A DNA stretch of 64,000 nt from Sisyra terminalis (taxonomy: Eukaryota > Arthropoda > Insecta > Neuroptera > Sisyridae). The notes under the pieces are model-generated. The model was not told the origin of the DNA and did not search any database. It saw only the letters and a program-made list of their open reading frames with translations. A program made the translations under genes and the position numbers. Of this stretch, positions 35,362 to 48,300 are shown in pieces. Numbering within the stretch: position 1 is the first letter of the stretch; each line of letters opens with the position of its first letter. Location: NCBI GenBank assembly GCA_958496175.1, contig OY292275.1, positions 5,394,001 through 5,458,000 on the forward strand. The letters are read 5' to 3'.

Positions 35362-37378
35362 TTCTGTTATCAAAATGATATAACTACAATGCCCATTGTG
35401 TAAGCATAGGGAAACCGCCCTCACTCTCATTTTCCCCACCGCACTTCTAAACAACCATAACTACAGCTGTGAATATACTGGGTTATGTTGAGCTGGTGGA
35501 AAAGTAAAATTGCCACAATTGGTCCCATCACCAGATCTGTTACGCTCATTAGATTATAGGCTAGGAAATGATTCTAAAAATTTCTGGACCAAAACTCAAA
35601 AATAAAACAGTTGATTATAAACAACGTCGTTTGGGGCAACGCATATTGTGCTGGATAAATTCATGTCCCCCTTCAAGGTATAAATCTATAATAATTTTTG
35701 GATAACATTTAAATTTTTATTTTTCAAATAATTTAAGAAAATCTTTGCAAATACAAGAACAAATTTATCATTTACTGGAAGCGCTGTTACCATTACTAGA
35801 TATTCACTACTAGACCACTACTAGATCATCAAATCTTACAAATGTATTTTATGAGCAATACAGATACAGAAATTGATTGACGTTGTATTCATAATCCGTA
35901 AACATAAACAATAAAACGAATCATTGTCCAAAAACTACGGAGGTATCTGAAAATGCAGAAAATTGTAGTCGATTAAAGTCACACGACACGTCGATCGGAA
36001 AATTGGGATATGTGGAATCAAAATGTCTTCTGCTTTGTATTTTCAATTCAATTTGTAACTTCGATAAGGTTGCTCATTAATTTTTTCACCGCAAGTCGGG
36101 TGTTATGACCAAAACGTGGTTGATCTATATATTCCACAACATAAGGATTACTGATCCAATTTTTAATTGGATTCTGAGGCGGTAACCCGGAGAATTTCAG
36201 CGAATTTAAAAATTCTATCCATAATTGAAAACATCATCTTTATTAGTAACACAATCAACCAAATTGCAGGTCTCTAATTCGCCAGTTTTCCTATTTTGAA
36301 TCTGAACTATCTATTTCATGAATATCATTTTCGTTGACAACGTTTTTTGGGATCAATATAACACGTTCTCTCAACTAAACATGATTTTTGTAATTTGTAA
36401 CCAAGTTTGGGAACACCCTCTCGATGAGTTCGGTTTTTGATTCAGTAAAGTGACAAAATTGGCAAAGAATGTAATGTATGCAGGTGATGTGTCAACAGAA
36501 ATTTTGCCATTACCAATATCGAGAAATTGTTTGGAAAACACTTTTCTAAATTAGTTATTCTGCAATTCGAATTTTATTTTTCGAGTTTAATTTGATTGTT
36601 TTTAAATATTTCCATACAGTGGACGACTTCAGACATTAAGGATCGACTGTTGTCGATAAAATAAATGCTTGCTTTAAATTATCAAATATCTGGTACCATA
36701 TAAATAAACTTCAGATGGAAGAAAACAAGAAAATTGTATTGCTGAACGATCCTTCTGCTGATGATTTCTCCAAGAAATTAATAAATGGCCGTGTTCATTG
36801 TTTGAATTTTTATTCAAATTAAGTTTACTAAAACATTATTCAGCGGTTTTGTGAAAAAGCTAGCAATTATGTAAAAAAAATTGAATGAGACGAAATCCCA
36901 AAAATTCAAAGGAAATGAAATCAATACGCTCGATTCGTTGACAGGAACATGGTTTTTACCGATATTCAATATTTGCTTGGGAAATTTTTCAGCAGATTGA
37001 TCATTTCACAACGTATGCCTCATGTCTCCAACTGAAATTTCTTCACATTGTGCCACAGATTTTATGATTTTAAGCAAGTATTTATTTTACTGGTAGAATT
37101 CCATCTTGGAATACTTGGCACTGTTTGGGGGAAATCACCAACAATAAAATCATTGCGCTTTCAAAACATATTGAGTCAATGCGAAGATAGATCTTTCAAT
37201 AACTATCGTTATATGCCTTTAAGAAAGAGTTACAGACAGTTTTGAATCAATGAATCAATGAAATTGACAGCATTGACATCAAACTGTGGGTCACGTGAAC
37301 TGCCAACTACGGAAAATTCCAAGCCTAATTATTTAAAAACTGATTTTATTCATATTTTTCCGTGTATTATTAAGATAT

Positions 37379-37412
37379 GTTAATAGTTAATAGTTAATAA
37401 TAGTTAATAGTT
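37379..37412. repeat. Short GTTAATA tandem repeat
   Basis: Several units of GTTAATA, one with an extra ATA, inside Helitron B copy 3. Confidence 0.7.
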
Positions 37413-37875
37413 ACTCTGCTATTTGGAGCGATGGTGAATTGAACTAATCATTAATCATCAAAATCAGTCCAGTAATTTTTTAGTTAAAAAATGATCTAAA
37501 TAACCTGACTTTATTTAGTATATTTAAGATATTTGATTTGACAAATCGTATGTCAATGTAATAGCAACGTACTTCAATGAGGAGAATCAATCTGAGGGCA
37601 ATGCATGCACCAAAATTCATAGCTTCAATAAATTAAATGAATTGTTGACATGCCATTGAATTAACTAATTTTTGTTTTTTATTAATAATTTTTACTCCCA
37701 TTGTTTAATATAATATTATTATATAATATTGTTCTAATTAAATATTGAACTTCAAAATTGTATTCGTATTAGTTTGTTATTAAAATTATAAATTAAGAGT
37801 AGCTAAAATATTCTTTCATAAAAAACACTACGTTCAATTCCTGTTAGGCACTACGAAGTTTGCCGGGTCAGCTAG

Positions 37876-38466
37876 TTTTTTTATATAAATTTGAGATTTT
37901 TATGTTTAAGTGGAGAAAATACATAAACTTTCGTCCAATTTATTAAAATATGTTTACGTACCCTGTTTTCGTATGGATTTATATTAATACGTCTTTTCCT
38001 TACCTTTTTATTCGTTAAACGAAATTTACATTTAAATTTTATTTAATTCCAAGTTTTGCTACGTTTGGGTTATGATTTGATTTCCAAATTTTCTGATTCG
38101 ATTATTTTAACTAAAAAAAAAGAAAAGATTATAAGTAATGACTGGTTTAAAAGTACAATGATTTACAAGTCGAGGAAAACAAGTAGGAATATGTTCTTGT
38201 CGAACAATTTTCCCATGTTTTTTGGGGTTGGCATGATAATAAAAATAAATAATTGCCGACTTGGTGGGTTAAGACAAGCAAAAAATGAAATTATGGGAGA
38301 AAATTGGGGAGGCTGTCGTGGCTCTACTACATACGACAATGTCATCTTTGCAATTTTTCCTTTTATTTACCCCAATTTGTTATCTGTCGTTGTCATAATG
38401 AGCGCGGAAAGCTGTTTGGATTTGTTCCTTATAGTCAAGCATACTATATATCGGTATGGACTACAG

Positions 38467-38521
<55 letters not shown>

Positions 38522-38824
38522 TAAATGTTGTAACTGCCGGTTCTATGTATTTTTCATTTTGAAAATGGGCTTTGTTCGGTCGGCTGTCTTTTCCTTTCAA
38601 TTCTCTCAGACTCTTGTATCGTATTTGTTGTAACAATGTGGAAGAAAAGCGCTTTGTTATTTTTGTCATTTGTTCGTTTTTAATGATCGACCAGATTTAT
38701 TCTTGCAAGAAAAACAACATGACAGAGAAAATAATTGAGTAGGAGTGGAAAATGCATTGGATTTGCAAGAAATTAATGTGGAGATTCGTGACTTTTTCCG
38801 GAGTTTTCTCGATTTTTTGAAGGT
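37876..38824. other. Intergenic stretch with a TA microsatellite
   Basis: Open frames at 38056-38562 and 38304-38633 overlap the TA repeat and have no domain. No gene supported. Confidence 0.4.
38466..38517. repeat. (TA)n microsatellite
   Basis: About 26 uninterrupted TA units. Confidence 0.95.
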
Positions 38825-39635
38825 GTTTTTATAACATACTGATGTCATTATTTTGCTTAAACTTCTTAATATATTTTCCCAGCTATTTAAAAGAAAATTT
38901 GTTAAGAAAATATAAATTAAAAAAAATTTTATACTTATCAAATTCTTACCCTTTGATATCAACTTTCAAGAAACGAATAATATACTTTAGCTTTCTTGGT
39001 TTTTCATTTACAATTTCTTTATTCGATTTCACATGGTTCATTATTAAATTCTGGCCAAACTTCTTTAATCTCTTCTATGTATCTTCTTTGACATCCCTAT
39101 TCCTCTAGTATTACTTTTTTCGGCTCATGTGTACTTTAGCACACCCACAATCCGGCAATGTTGCATTTTCGACTTTGTTTTTAATATAATTCGATTAAAT
39201 AGGCCCATAATGAAAATTTATCCACAAACGAGAAAATTAGAACATATTAGAATTGAATAAACAAAAATATTGCGAATTAAATTAAAGAAAAAGTCGAAAA
39301 TGCAACATTGCCAGATTGTGGGTGTGCTAAAGCACACTTGAGTCCTTTTTTCTTCAAATATTTATTTTCTTCATATATTCCAGTTTTCAAGAAAAATGAT
39401 ATCCTAAATTCATTGAAACTAGGGATGGACAGAAGAAAATCTCTTTAGTCAGATTACCTAATATATTTCTGTTTCTTTAACCATGAATATTTAATTTTTT
39501 ATATTTAACTCTTAAATACAATAACCGAAGAAAAAATATTTTATAACATCGAAAAATCCACAGTTTTTCCCTATAAAATTTTCAAATAATTTTTTGTTAT
39601 ATTCTCGAAACAACGTACTAGCTTCGGGGATGATT
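38825..39635 (+). repeat. Tandem duplication, unit 1
   Basis: About 580 bp of shared sequence plus a MITE (39122-39344). It begins TTTTTATAACATACTG and ends AGCTTCGGGGATGATT. It contains the single-copy ATACTTTAG that is the empty target site for the foldback in unit 2. Confidence 0.88.
39122..39344. mobile_element. 223-bp inverted-repeat MITE with perfect 8-bp target duplication
   Basis: Flanked by CTTTTTTC (39114-39121 and 39345-39352). Long inverted ends: GGCTCATGTGTACTTTAGC and its partner, both leading into ACACCCACAATC and AATGTTGCATTTTCGAC. Unit 2 of the tandem duplication lacks it (near 40733), which confirms the borders. The 8-bp duplication fits hAT-type mobilisation. Confidence 0.85.
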
Positions 39636-41017
39636 GTTTTTATAACATACTGATGTCATTATTTTGCTTAAACTTCTTAATATATTTTCCCAGCTGTTTA
39701 AAAGAAAATTTGTTAAGAAAGTATAAATTAAAGAAAGTATTATATATATCAAATTCTTACCCTTTGATATCAACTTTCAAGAAACGAATAATATACTTTA
39801 GTAGGGTGATTTTTTTTTTGGTCCTATCGTGAAATTTTGTTTGAAATACCAAAAAAAAAAAAATCTCTGAAAGTTTGAGCCCTTAATATTAATTTTAAGT
39901 CCTCGACCAAGACGTGTAAAGATTTCCCATTGAAAATACACGGAAACTCTGATTTTTTATTTTTAAATTTCTATATCTCAGCGGCATTTTATGGGATCGC
40001 TTTTACCGAAGATGGTTTTTTCTCAGAATTAAACGCTCTACAAAAGTGCCCATTGCGACAAAGTCGTAACTCACACCGATGAGGTAGTACGGACCACTGA
40101 ACCTGATTTTTCCATAAAATTCGCGTTTTTTTTTTGCATTTATCTCGCAAATAATAAGAACTACGGAAAAATTATAAATAAAAAACTTGTAGGGAATTTG
40201 ATTTCCTACAAAAAAGGTCCTGTAGACCAAATCACTAAGATCAATATTAAACGAGATATTAAGCCTTGAATTTTATGGAAAAATCAGGTTCAGTGGTCCG
40301 TACTACCTCACCGGTGTGAGTTACGACTTTGTCGCAATGGGCACTTTTGTAGAGCGTTTAATTCTGAGAAAAAACCATCTTCGGTAAAAGCGATCCCATG
40401 AAATGCCGCTGAGATATAGAAATGTAAAAATAAAAAATCAGAGTTTCCGTGTATTTTCAATGGGAAATCTTTACACGTCTTGGTCGAGGACTTAAAATTA
40501 ATATTAAGGGCTCAAACTTTCAGAGATTTTTTTTTTGGTATTGCCAACAAAATTTCACAATGGGACCAAAAAAAAAAGTAAAAAAAAAATCACCTTCATA
40601 CTTTAGCTTTCTTGGTTTTTCATTTACAATCTCTTTATTCGATTCCACATGGTTCATTATTAAATTCTGGCCAAACTTCTTTAATCTCTTCTATGTATCT
40701 TCTTTAGCATCCCTATTCCTCTAATATTACTTTTTGCTTCAAATTTTTTTTCCTCATATATTTTAATTTTCAAGAAAAATGATATCCCAAATTCATTGAA
40801 ACTAGGGATGGACAGAAAAAAATCTCTTTAGTCAAATTACCTAATATATTTCTGTTTCTTTAACCATTAATATTTAAATTTTTAGATTTAACTCTTAAAT
40901 ACAATAACCGAAGAAAAAATCTTTTATAGCATCGAAAAATCCACAGTTTTTCCCTATAAAATTTTCAAATAATTTTTGTTATATTCTGGAAACATCGTAC
41001 TAGCTTCGGGGATGATT
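39636..41017 (+). repeat. Tandem duplication, unit 2
   Basis: Same 580-bp sequence as unit 1, interrupted by a foldback (39802-40597) and lacking the unit 1 MITE. Subtracting the inserted element and its duplication leaves about 577 bp. Confidence 0.88.
39802..40597. mobile_element. Foldback element, family 3 (796 bp) with 9-bp target duplication
   Basis: Flanked by a perfect ATACTTTAG on both sides (39793-39801 and 40598-40606); unit 1 has this site once. Tips TAGGGTGATTTTT and AAAAATCACCTTC. Arms pair to about 40190. Shared motifs in order: GAGCCCTTAATATTAA, CCCATTGAAAATACACGGAA, ATATCTCAG, TTAAACGCTCTACAAAAG. The 9-bp duplication and long inverted repeats recall Mutator-like elements. Confidence 0.88.
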
Positions 41018-42230
41018 TTAAGGTCAAACAAAACCCCTTTTTTATTGGCATGTAGGCGATGTACCACAAACGTAAACGTGATATTTGGCAATTAAACGTG
41101 GAAACACGTAAATTCTTAAATTAAACGCAAGTTTTATTTTAAGAATTGGGGCACTTCACCTCAAGATCTTATAAATTATGTATCTACATAGTAATCATTA
41201 AAAATATAAACTTGTGGATTCATTTATATATATTTTTTCCGAGAAATGTCTTTAATTAAACAACTTCTAACTATTTTTTTGTTGTTGTCAAGAATAATGT
41301 GAAGGATGAAAAATTATATGCATACCAACTGAGTTTAGTAGTAAGAATTTTTCGTAATTAGTTTCTTCATGAAAGTTTTTCCGCATAAAAACTAAAAACT
41401 TTGTTTCTTCATTTCCTGCCGGTTCTTTGCGGAATAAAATCCTCTAGCTTTGTCTATTTCTTTTATTTTCCTGGTCGTTTTTCTCGTCTCGTGCTTTATT
41501 AATAACGATGATGTGGAAAATGGAAAAAGAGAAAAATGTTAAACTTATTTTTTTTAAATGGATTTTTTGTTTTAAATAGGCTGTAACATTATTTTGTATT
41601 TATCAATTTCATTTTGAATTTGGTTCGAGTTTATGCTAAATCGGGTACATTTGATCTATTTGATATCAGCGCTATCTATCAATTTTATTGTAATAATTTT
41701 AAAAAAGATTAAATCTCCTCTTCTAAAATTACCCTGGAAAAGTTAAGTTTCTTTAGTTAAAAAAAACGAATTCAGAAAATTTGAAACTTTTTTCAACGAT
41801 AAATTTAGTAAATAAAAAATGGCAAGACCTAAACATTAAATTTCTAGTAAGGTTATCAATTTGGCAAATTTTGAAATTTTCCTCTAAATTATTAGTCGTT
41901 TATTTCATCTATTCTGAAGCTTTTACGTTAGTTATTCTATTTAAATTTAATTGCTATCATAAATTACTTTTATATGACTTAATAAAGACAGTCTTTCTAA
42001 AATTTATTCAGAAACGTAAACGGTTTTTATTTGAGGAAAAGCAAGTCAAATTTTCATATCTGATTTTCGTTTTAAAGTACCTCTTAACACGAAAAAGAAG
42101 ATTCCAGTATGGTACTATGATCGCCACGGGAGTGTTGGCCGTTTAGAACGTATTCGTTGCATAGGCCGGTTCCGTCCTCTTCCAGGAGCGTATCCATAGT
42201 GGCTCTACGGTGCTCCCGTGGCAATTCTTC
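41018..42230. other. AT-rich stretch, includes the receptor 3' untranslated region
   Basis: On the minus strand the receptor stop is at 42231-42233. AATAAA signals follow on that strand at 42026-42031 and 42003-42008, so the mRNA probably ends near 41980. GCCACGGGAG (42123-42132) and CTCCCGTGGC (42213-42222) are a perfect 10-bp inverted repeat within the 3' UTR. The frame at 41781-42146 on the plus strand is AT-driven. Confidence 0.5.
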
Positions 42231-42393
42231 TCATTCAGTCGACCCATTGCCACTTCCCGGAGGAAGCAAAAACGGACTTGTCTTCGTACCCAAACTATTC
42301 ACCCGACCGCCATTTACGCTGACGCCCACCATTGTTGTCGTGGTCGCTTCCGAAACGTTGGACTCACGTTTGTTGTTCACATGGGTGCAAAGC
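42231..42393 (-). CDS. Dh44-R: Receptor last coding exon (cytoplasmic tail)
   Basis: Acceptor TATTTGCAG precedes GCTTTGCACC. The first base completes the Arg codon of TESIR, then 53 residues follow ([20 protein letters not shown], later [15 protein letters not shown]) to TGA. Thr-, Ser- and Gly-rich, as in GPCR tails with phosphorylation sites. It is a GC-rich island in AT-rich DNA. Confidence 0.82.
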
Positions 42394-45300
42394 CTGCAAA
42401 TACATAATTAAGGATAAATAATTAAATTTATTTTTTGCATGTTTTCCACTTTTAAAATGGTAAACTTGGGTCAATGTTGAGTGTTTTTCCAAAACTTAAA
42501 TGAATTAACTTAAAATGAATTAAGGGACTCTAAAAATAAATTTAAAATCAAATATTTTTCAGTTGACAATATTTTCTTATACATTTTTTCTTAATTATAT
42601 CGAAAATATTGTTGAGAATGACAACAAAAATCCTGTGAAAGTTTAAGCTCTTAATTTTAATATTAAGAGGTACCGCATCGCAAATTTCGATTTTCCATTT
42701 AAATAACATGGGAACAATATTCTCTTGCACTTTGGAATTTTATAGCTCACGTTGGTGACAATATTTCGGAATGACCAAGGTATATTCTTGTAGAAAATTG
42801 AACGATCTACAAAAAAGATCTCAGACAAGTTTTTGATACATTTATTCCTTCAAAAGTTATTCGAGGTCAAAGTTGAACTAAAGAGATATTTTAATATTTT
42901 TTCAATTTTTTGACGCAACCATCAATTTTATGAGAAAATTTTATAAGACATTTTTTGTAGAGCACTTTTTTTCCTATAACTCATCTCTATAAAAGTTTTT
43001 AATACTTTTCACAGGTCCTAAGTTATTTGCATTAAACTGAAAATTCTCTGAATTATTATATTTTTAACATAAAAATTATTTTTTTTATTTTAATTAAATA
43101 ACTTAGGACCTGTGAAAAATATCAAAAACTTTTATAGAAATAAGTTATAGAAAAAAAAGTGCTCTACAAAAAATGTCCTATAAAATTTTCTCATAAAATT
43201 GATGGTTACGTCAAAAAATTGAAAAAATATTAAAATTTATCTTAAGTTCAACTTTGACCTCGAATAACTTTTGAAGGAATGAATATATCAAAAACTAGTA
43301 CAAGACCTTTTTTGTAGATCGTTTAATTTTCTACAAGAATATACTTTGGTTATTCCGAAATATTGTCACCAACGTGGGCTATAAAATTCCAAAGTGCAAG
43401 AGAATATTGTTCCCATGTTATTTAAATGGAAAATCGAAATTTGCGATGCGGACCCCTTAATATTAATATTAAGAGCTTAAACTTTCACAGGATTTTTTTT
43501 GTTGTCATTCCCAACAATATTTTTGATGTAATGAAGAAAAAAAAAATTCATCATTTTTTTTTGAACCAGTCTAATATTTATCTTAAGAGTAATTTTTGCT
43601 TGTTGATAGGAAAACAGTTAGTCACTCTTATAATTTTTATGTTATCATCTTTTCTCCACCATAATTGTTTTATAGAGCTTAAATGTTTAAGCTCAATACT
43701 TAAGTGCTCAGTAATAAGCTTTTCCATATATTTTTTAATCGTCAAAGGAAAGTAACGAGGTCTTAAATTTTCTCTTTCGTCTAAGAGGATTGGTTGAGAT
43801 ATAAAGCTTTCACATACACTACGGCTAAAGCACAAGGGAAATGCAATATACAATATATATAACCGCTAAAAAGGAAAATAAAGTTGGAAAATCGAACTTT
43901 CTCAATTGACTTTAAATAGTTATTTTAATTTATCTTAAGGGAAACGAAGGGTTGAAAGATATGTTCGTTTGGTTTGGCAGACCTTAGAGCTTTGTTGTGT
44001 TTTATGGATATTAATAAAAGGGATGTTTTGAAGGGATAAAGCTCACAACAAATGAAAGTGGGAGTGGTTGTAATGGAAAATAAAACAAGTGGGTTAACTA
44101 GCAAAACAAAAATTGAAACCACAATCAAAGTGATTTTTTTCTCTTTTGTTCATCAAGCTTACATTAAGCTCTTTTACTCTTTCGCTTTCTTATTGATTAA
44201 TCTAAAAATAATAATCATAAACGAAAATTAACCTCCACAACTCAATTTTGTTGACAAAATTGTCTTTCAAACTTTTATCATTATAAAATTTTCCAATAAA
44301 ATATTTTCAAATGAACTTTTTTTTGCCAATTTAAAGTATGAAAGCATTCATAGAATAATGGGCTTTTTAGCACATCTATTTGTGTTGTAATTTTTATATA
44401 TTATTAGAGAAAATAATGGTTTTGTATTCAAAGTTGGAGCTTTTTTTTCCTTGGCAAACAATAATTTTTTTATCTTTTGTAAAAACATTTATCGTTTCAT
44501 ATCGACGAACAGTGAAAGCAATGGCGTTGTGGAAAAAAATCAGTGATGTAATTTTTTTCAAATATCTTCTGCTAAATTTAACATTTTGATAGAATATTTT
44601 CTTTCTTCGATTTTATTTTTGTGTTGGAAATATTTCAAATGATTTATGGTTGACAATTTTGCCAGGTTTCAGATTGACTTTGAGTTCTCCAACAGTTTCG
44701 TCCTAAAATAATTAGTTTATTAATAGTAATAGTGTAAAGAGGACTTAAAAGAAGACTAGAAAGACTACAATAAGAAAATTGAAATTACAATATGAATACC
44801 TACAATTAAGAAAGTTGCATACTTATAAAATGTTCTTGAATGAGAAGCCTGAATTGTCTACCATTCATATTCATTGACAAACCCCTGCGGTTTGAATAAA
44901 AATTATTTTGATAAGAGCACTAAGAGAAAATTTTATTTAGGGCAAAAAATGAAACTTGTTTTTCGAACTTTCTGCAAAAACAGTTATCCAATAAAATATG
45001 AGTCTCTCGTTATCTCCAAGAAAAAAGGTTCTTACAAGAAAGTCAATTTTTCCAACCATTCTGTTACACCAAAACCATTTAAAAAAATCCAATTTATTTG
45101 TGCGTCGATAGTTTTGTTTTATATTTTGAAAACAATAGTGAAAAATACCGTGTTTCTTGATTCGAAAGACGAATTTCATATTTTTTTGTTCTTCTGCAGA
45201 ATTTTAAGTTCTTCCTTTTTAAATAATGATTTAATCAATGGGGCATTTCACGTAAAGCGGACACCCAAAAAAAAAGTGATGTTCTGAAATTTGTTCATTT

Positions 45301-48300
45301 TTGGCATAATTATACTTCTAGTAAGTATGAATGTGGATGCAAAATATTTTTTTCAAATGATGAATATTTGCCAAGTTATACGCTTCTAAATAATTGTTGT
45401 TTTTGAAATTCGTATTTTTTGAAAAAAAAAATTCGAATTAATTTTTTTTTAAATATTAAATATGGCGGTTTAGATAGAAAATTAACTGTTCTTTCTAAAT
45501 AAAAAATAAAACTGGAAATTTTAATTTTTTTTTATATACAAAACCGGACGTTAACTTTTCAAACCAAAATTTTAGTAACTTCGACCATTTTGATTTTTGA
45601 TTTTTTTATTTCAAAATATAGGCTAAAGTACACTTATGAGACACTAGAAAATTCATAATAGGATCTGCAATAGTTAAGGAGATAGATGAATTAAACTACA
45701 TATGTGTCGTACCCTAGCTTCATAACACTAGATTAATAACGCGATATAACACTAAAACGCTGCAGTATTTATATTTGCTATCCTACTTTAGCGTATTTAA
45801 AGCTCTAACAATGTTGTGGGATAATTATTATTCAAATTAAAATAATATTTATTGAAAAAAAATATAAATAGGAAGCAATAGTTTAAAATAAATTTCGTGA
45901 TAACTAATAAAATCGTCTGTTAGCCAAAGAGGTTAACAGGTGTCTCACAGGGTTCTGTCCTGGGTCCCAAACTCTATCTACTTTATATTAATGACATTCC
46001 AAAAACAAAAGATGTGGAAGTAGCGCTCTTTGCAGATGATACCTGTGCATACACTAAATCGTACAGGATAACAGCCATTATAAATAGGCTACAACGGGCA
46101 GGACAAGGAATAACTAAGTTCTTTAATAAGTGGAAGACCACAATAAATGATCAAAAGTCTGAATGTATCATATTCACAAAAAGAAGACCAGAAATTACCG
46201 AAAAAATAGAATTAAATCATGTCCCTCTGGAATGGTCTAAGAATGTCAAATATCTTGGACTCACTCTAGATCAGAGGCTGACATTCACAAATCATGTTAA
46301 CGGGGTGATAAACAAATGCATTGGGTTGCTACTAACACTTTACTCATTAATTAACAAAAAATCAAAACTTAGTGTAGAGAACAAACTGTTATTATACAAA
46401 GTAATGGTTAGACCTGTAATAACATACGGATGTCCCGTGTGGCACACTGTTAGCGAAACCACATATAACAAACTACAGATTCTCCAGAACAAATTCCTAA
46501 GACTGGTAGGAAACTATCCAAGAAATACGTACATAAAAAAAAATGCACGAAGATCTAGAAATAGACTTTATAAAAACGCACATTAAAAAAAATGCCAAAA
46601 CATTTTATGAGCAGGGAAATATAGCTGATAAGGACATACTAAAAGACCTAAACTACGATCAAGGTAGCTACATGCACAAAAGAATAAAACAGGGGCTAAT
46701 ATAATAAAAGAAAAAAAAAATATTTATTACTTAATTGAGATTAACCTATTAATTGTTACCTAACAAATTATATTTTATTTTACTTACTTTTAGAACATAT
46801 GTTTTTTTTTCTTAAAAAGTTTTTTTTTTATTTTAACAATGACAGAGGGAGTTTTTGAATTTCTCCCCCTTAAAAGGACACCGCTATAATGAAATCAAAA
46901 CAAAAAGTTAAAATCAAAAGTTAAAAGGTAAAATATTGTAGTAAACACAAGAAGGAACTTTTAAGTCAAACAAAAATGTTAAGATAAGTAAGCAAAATTT
47001 TAAATTTGTAAACTTACACGTGTGAGTTAATTGTAGGAAATAAAGTTTTATTATTATTATTATTCGTATTATTATATAAAGAGGTTAAATGACTAGAGTG
47101 AACGTGTTCCATAAACCCCATGTTAAACTTAACTTTCATTTCTCCTCAATTTTCCAAGTGATCGTACCCCTTCCACAGCATATTTGTACAAAATATATTC
47201 TCCTCTCTTCGTTAAAACAATTAGGTACAAATATTCTGTGGAAGGGGTACGATTACGTGGAAAATTAAGGGGAAATGAAAGTTTAAGCTTAACATGGGGT
47301 TTATGGAGCACGTTCACTCTAGTCATTAAACCTCTTTTCTGATTGAAGAATGAAAATGTCCAGTTTTACTTTTTGTTTAGAAAGAACAGTTAATTTCCTA
47401 TTTAAACCGCCATATTTAATATATAAAAAAAAAAATTTTAATTCTAATTTTTTTTTTCAAAAAATACGAATTTCAAAAACAACAATTATTTAGAAGCGTA
47501 TACTTAACTTGGCAAATAATCATTCGAAAAAAATATTTTGTATCCACATTCACACTTACTAGAAGTACAATTATGCCAAATATGAACAAATTTCAGAACA
47601 TCACTTTTTTGCCCCGGTCCGCTTCACGTGAAATGTCCCCAATTCAAAAGTTAGATTCTTCGAATATTGATATCATTGGGAATAATCTTGTGCACTTGGA
47701 AGAGATTTCCTCAGTATGAAAACTATGATGTTTATGATAAAGAATATTCTCTTGATTGGCTTTAATAAAACTATGGCCTTGAGGAATTGCCTTGCCTGCA
47801 AACGTGGATGATTGTAAGTAAAAAATATGATGTTATAGCTTTTCCAAGGAAAATTAGTTTGTTTGAGATGTTTCCCTGTTTTTTTTTTCTTTCTTTTAAG
47901 GCATAAACGGGGTAAACGAACCTAATGCTTTCCGTTCTGGATCGAGGCGACCAGTCCTTGCTGTGGTAGCGATATCGTCGACTTCCGTGTAACGAACGGG
48001 ATTCCTTCCACCGCTCCAGGCGATGTCGTAACGTGTTCTGGACTTCCGTGTTCAAGAAACAGTAAAACAACGCCACAGTGAATCCCTGAAAAGTATTAAA
48101 AACAAATAAATACGAGTTTGATTGATTAAATTGAACAAATCGTTGGATTTGCCCGAGCACGTGGTTCACATTTTCAATGTTGTGGAAATTTGATATTTGC
48201 GCCAATTTGTAACGAAGAAACGTATTTTTAATTGGTAATTTTTTTGATTTTAACTTGTATTTTTTGATAAAGCAACTAAAATCTTGCAATTTTCTTACTA

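Larger units (their letters stand above)
34123..37875 (+). mobile_element. Helitron family B, complete copy 3 (3753 bp)
   Basis: 5' end TCTAATATATAAAATTCTCG after host A, followed by GAAACGGCTCGACCGATTTT and GGTAGGCATGAGAATCGGA words also found at the 5' end of copy 2. 3' end is a hairpin with stem GGCA/TGCC around CTACGAAGT, then GGGTCAGCTAG and host T (37876). 35480-35650 matches the start of the window and 16650-16830. A 500-bp foldback (34861-35361) is nested in it. No Rep/helicase coding is recognisable in 3.7 kb, so the cargo is unexplained. Confidence 0.78.
45240..47640. mobile_element. Inverted-repeat element split by a LINE, in receptor intron
   Basis: Left arm 45240-45516 and right arm 47357-47640 are inverted copies. 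Tips are GGGGCATTTCACGTAAAGCG and CGCTTCACGTGAAATGTCCCC without its first base's partner, and the inner part holds AACTGTTCTTTCTAAA. A Jockey-type LINE and a 254-bp foldback lie between the arms. The simplest reading is a long-TIR element whose centre was later invaded. Confidence 0.7.

Noticed and set aside
38056..38669. Frames of 100-168 codons around the TA microsatellite
   Set aside because: Runs of Ile-Tyr come from (TA)n; frames overlap on both strands with no domain.
47129..47326. Minus-strand 65-codon frame
   Set aside because: It lies entirely within the 254-bp foldback and reads the inverted repeat.
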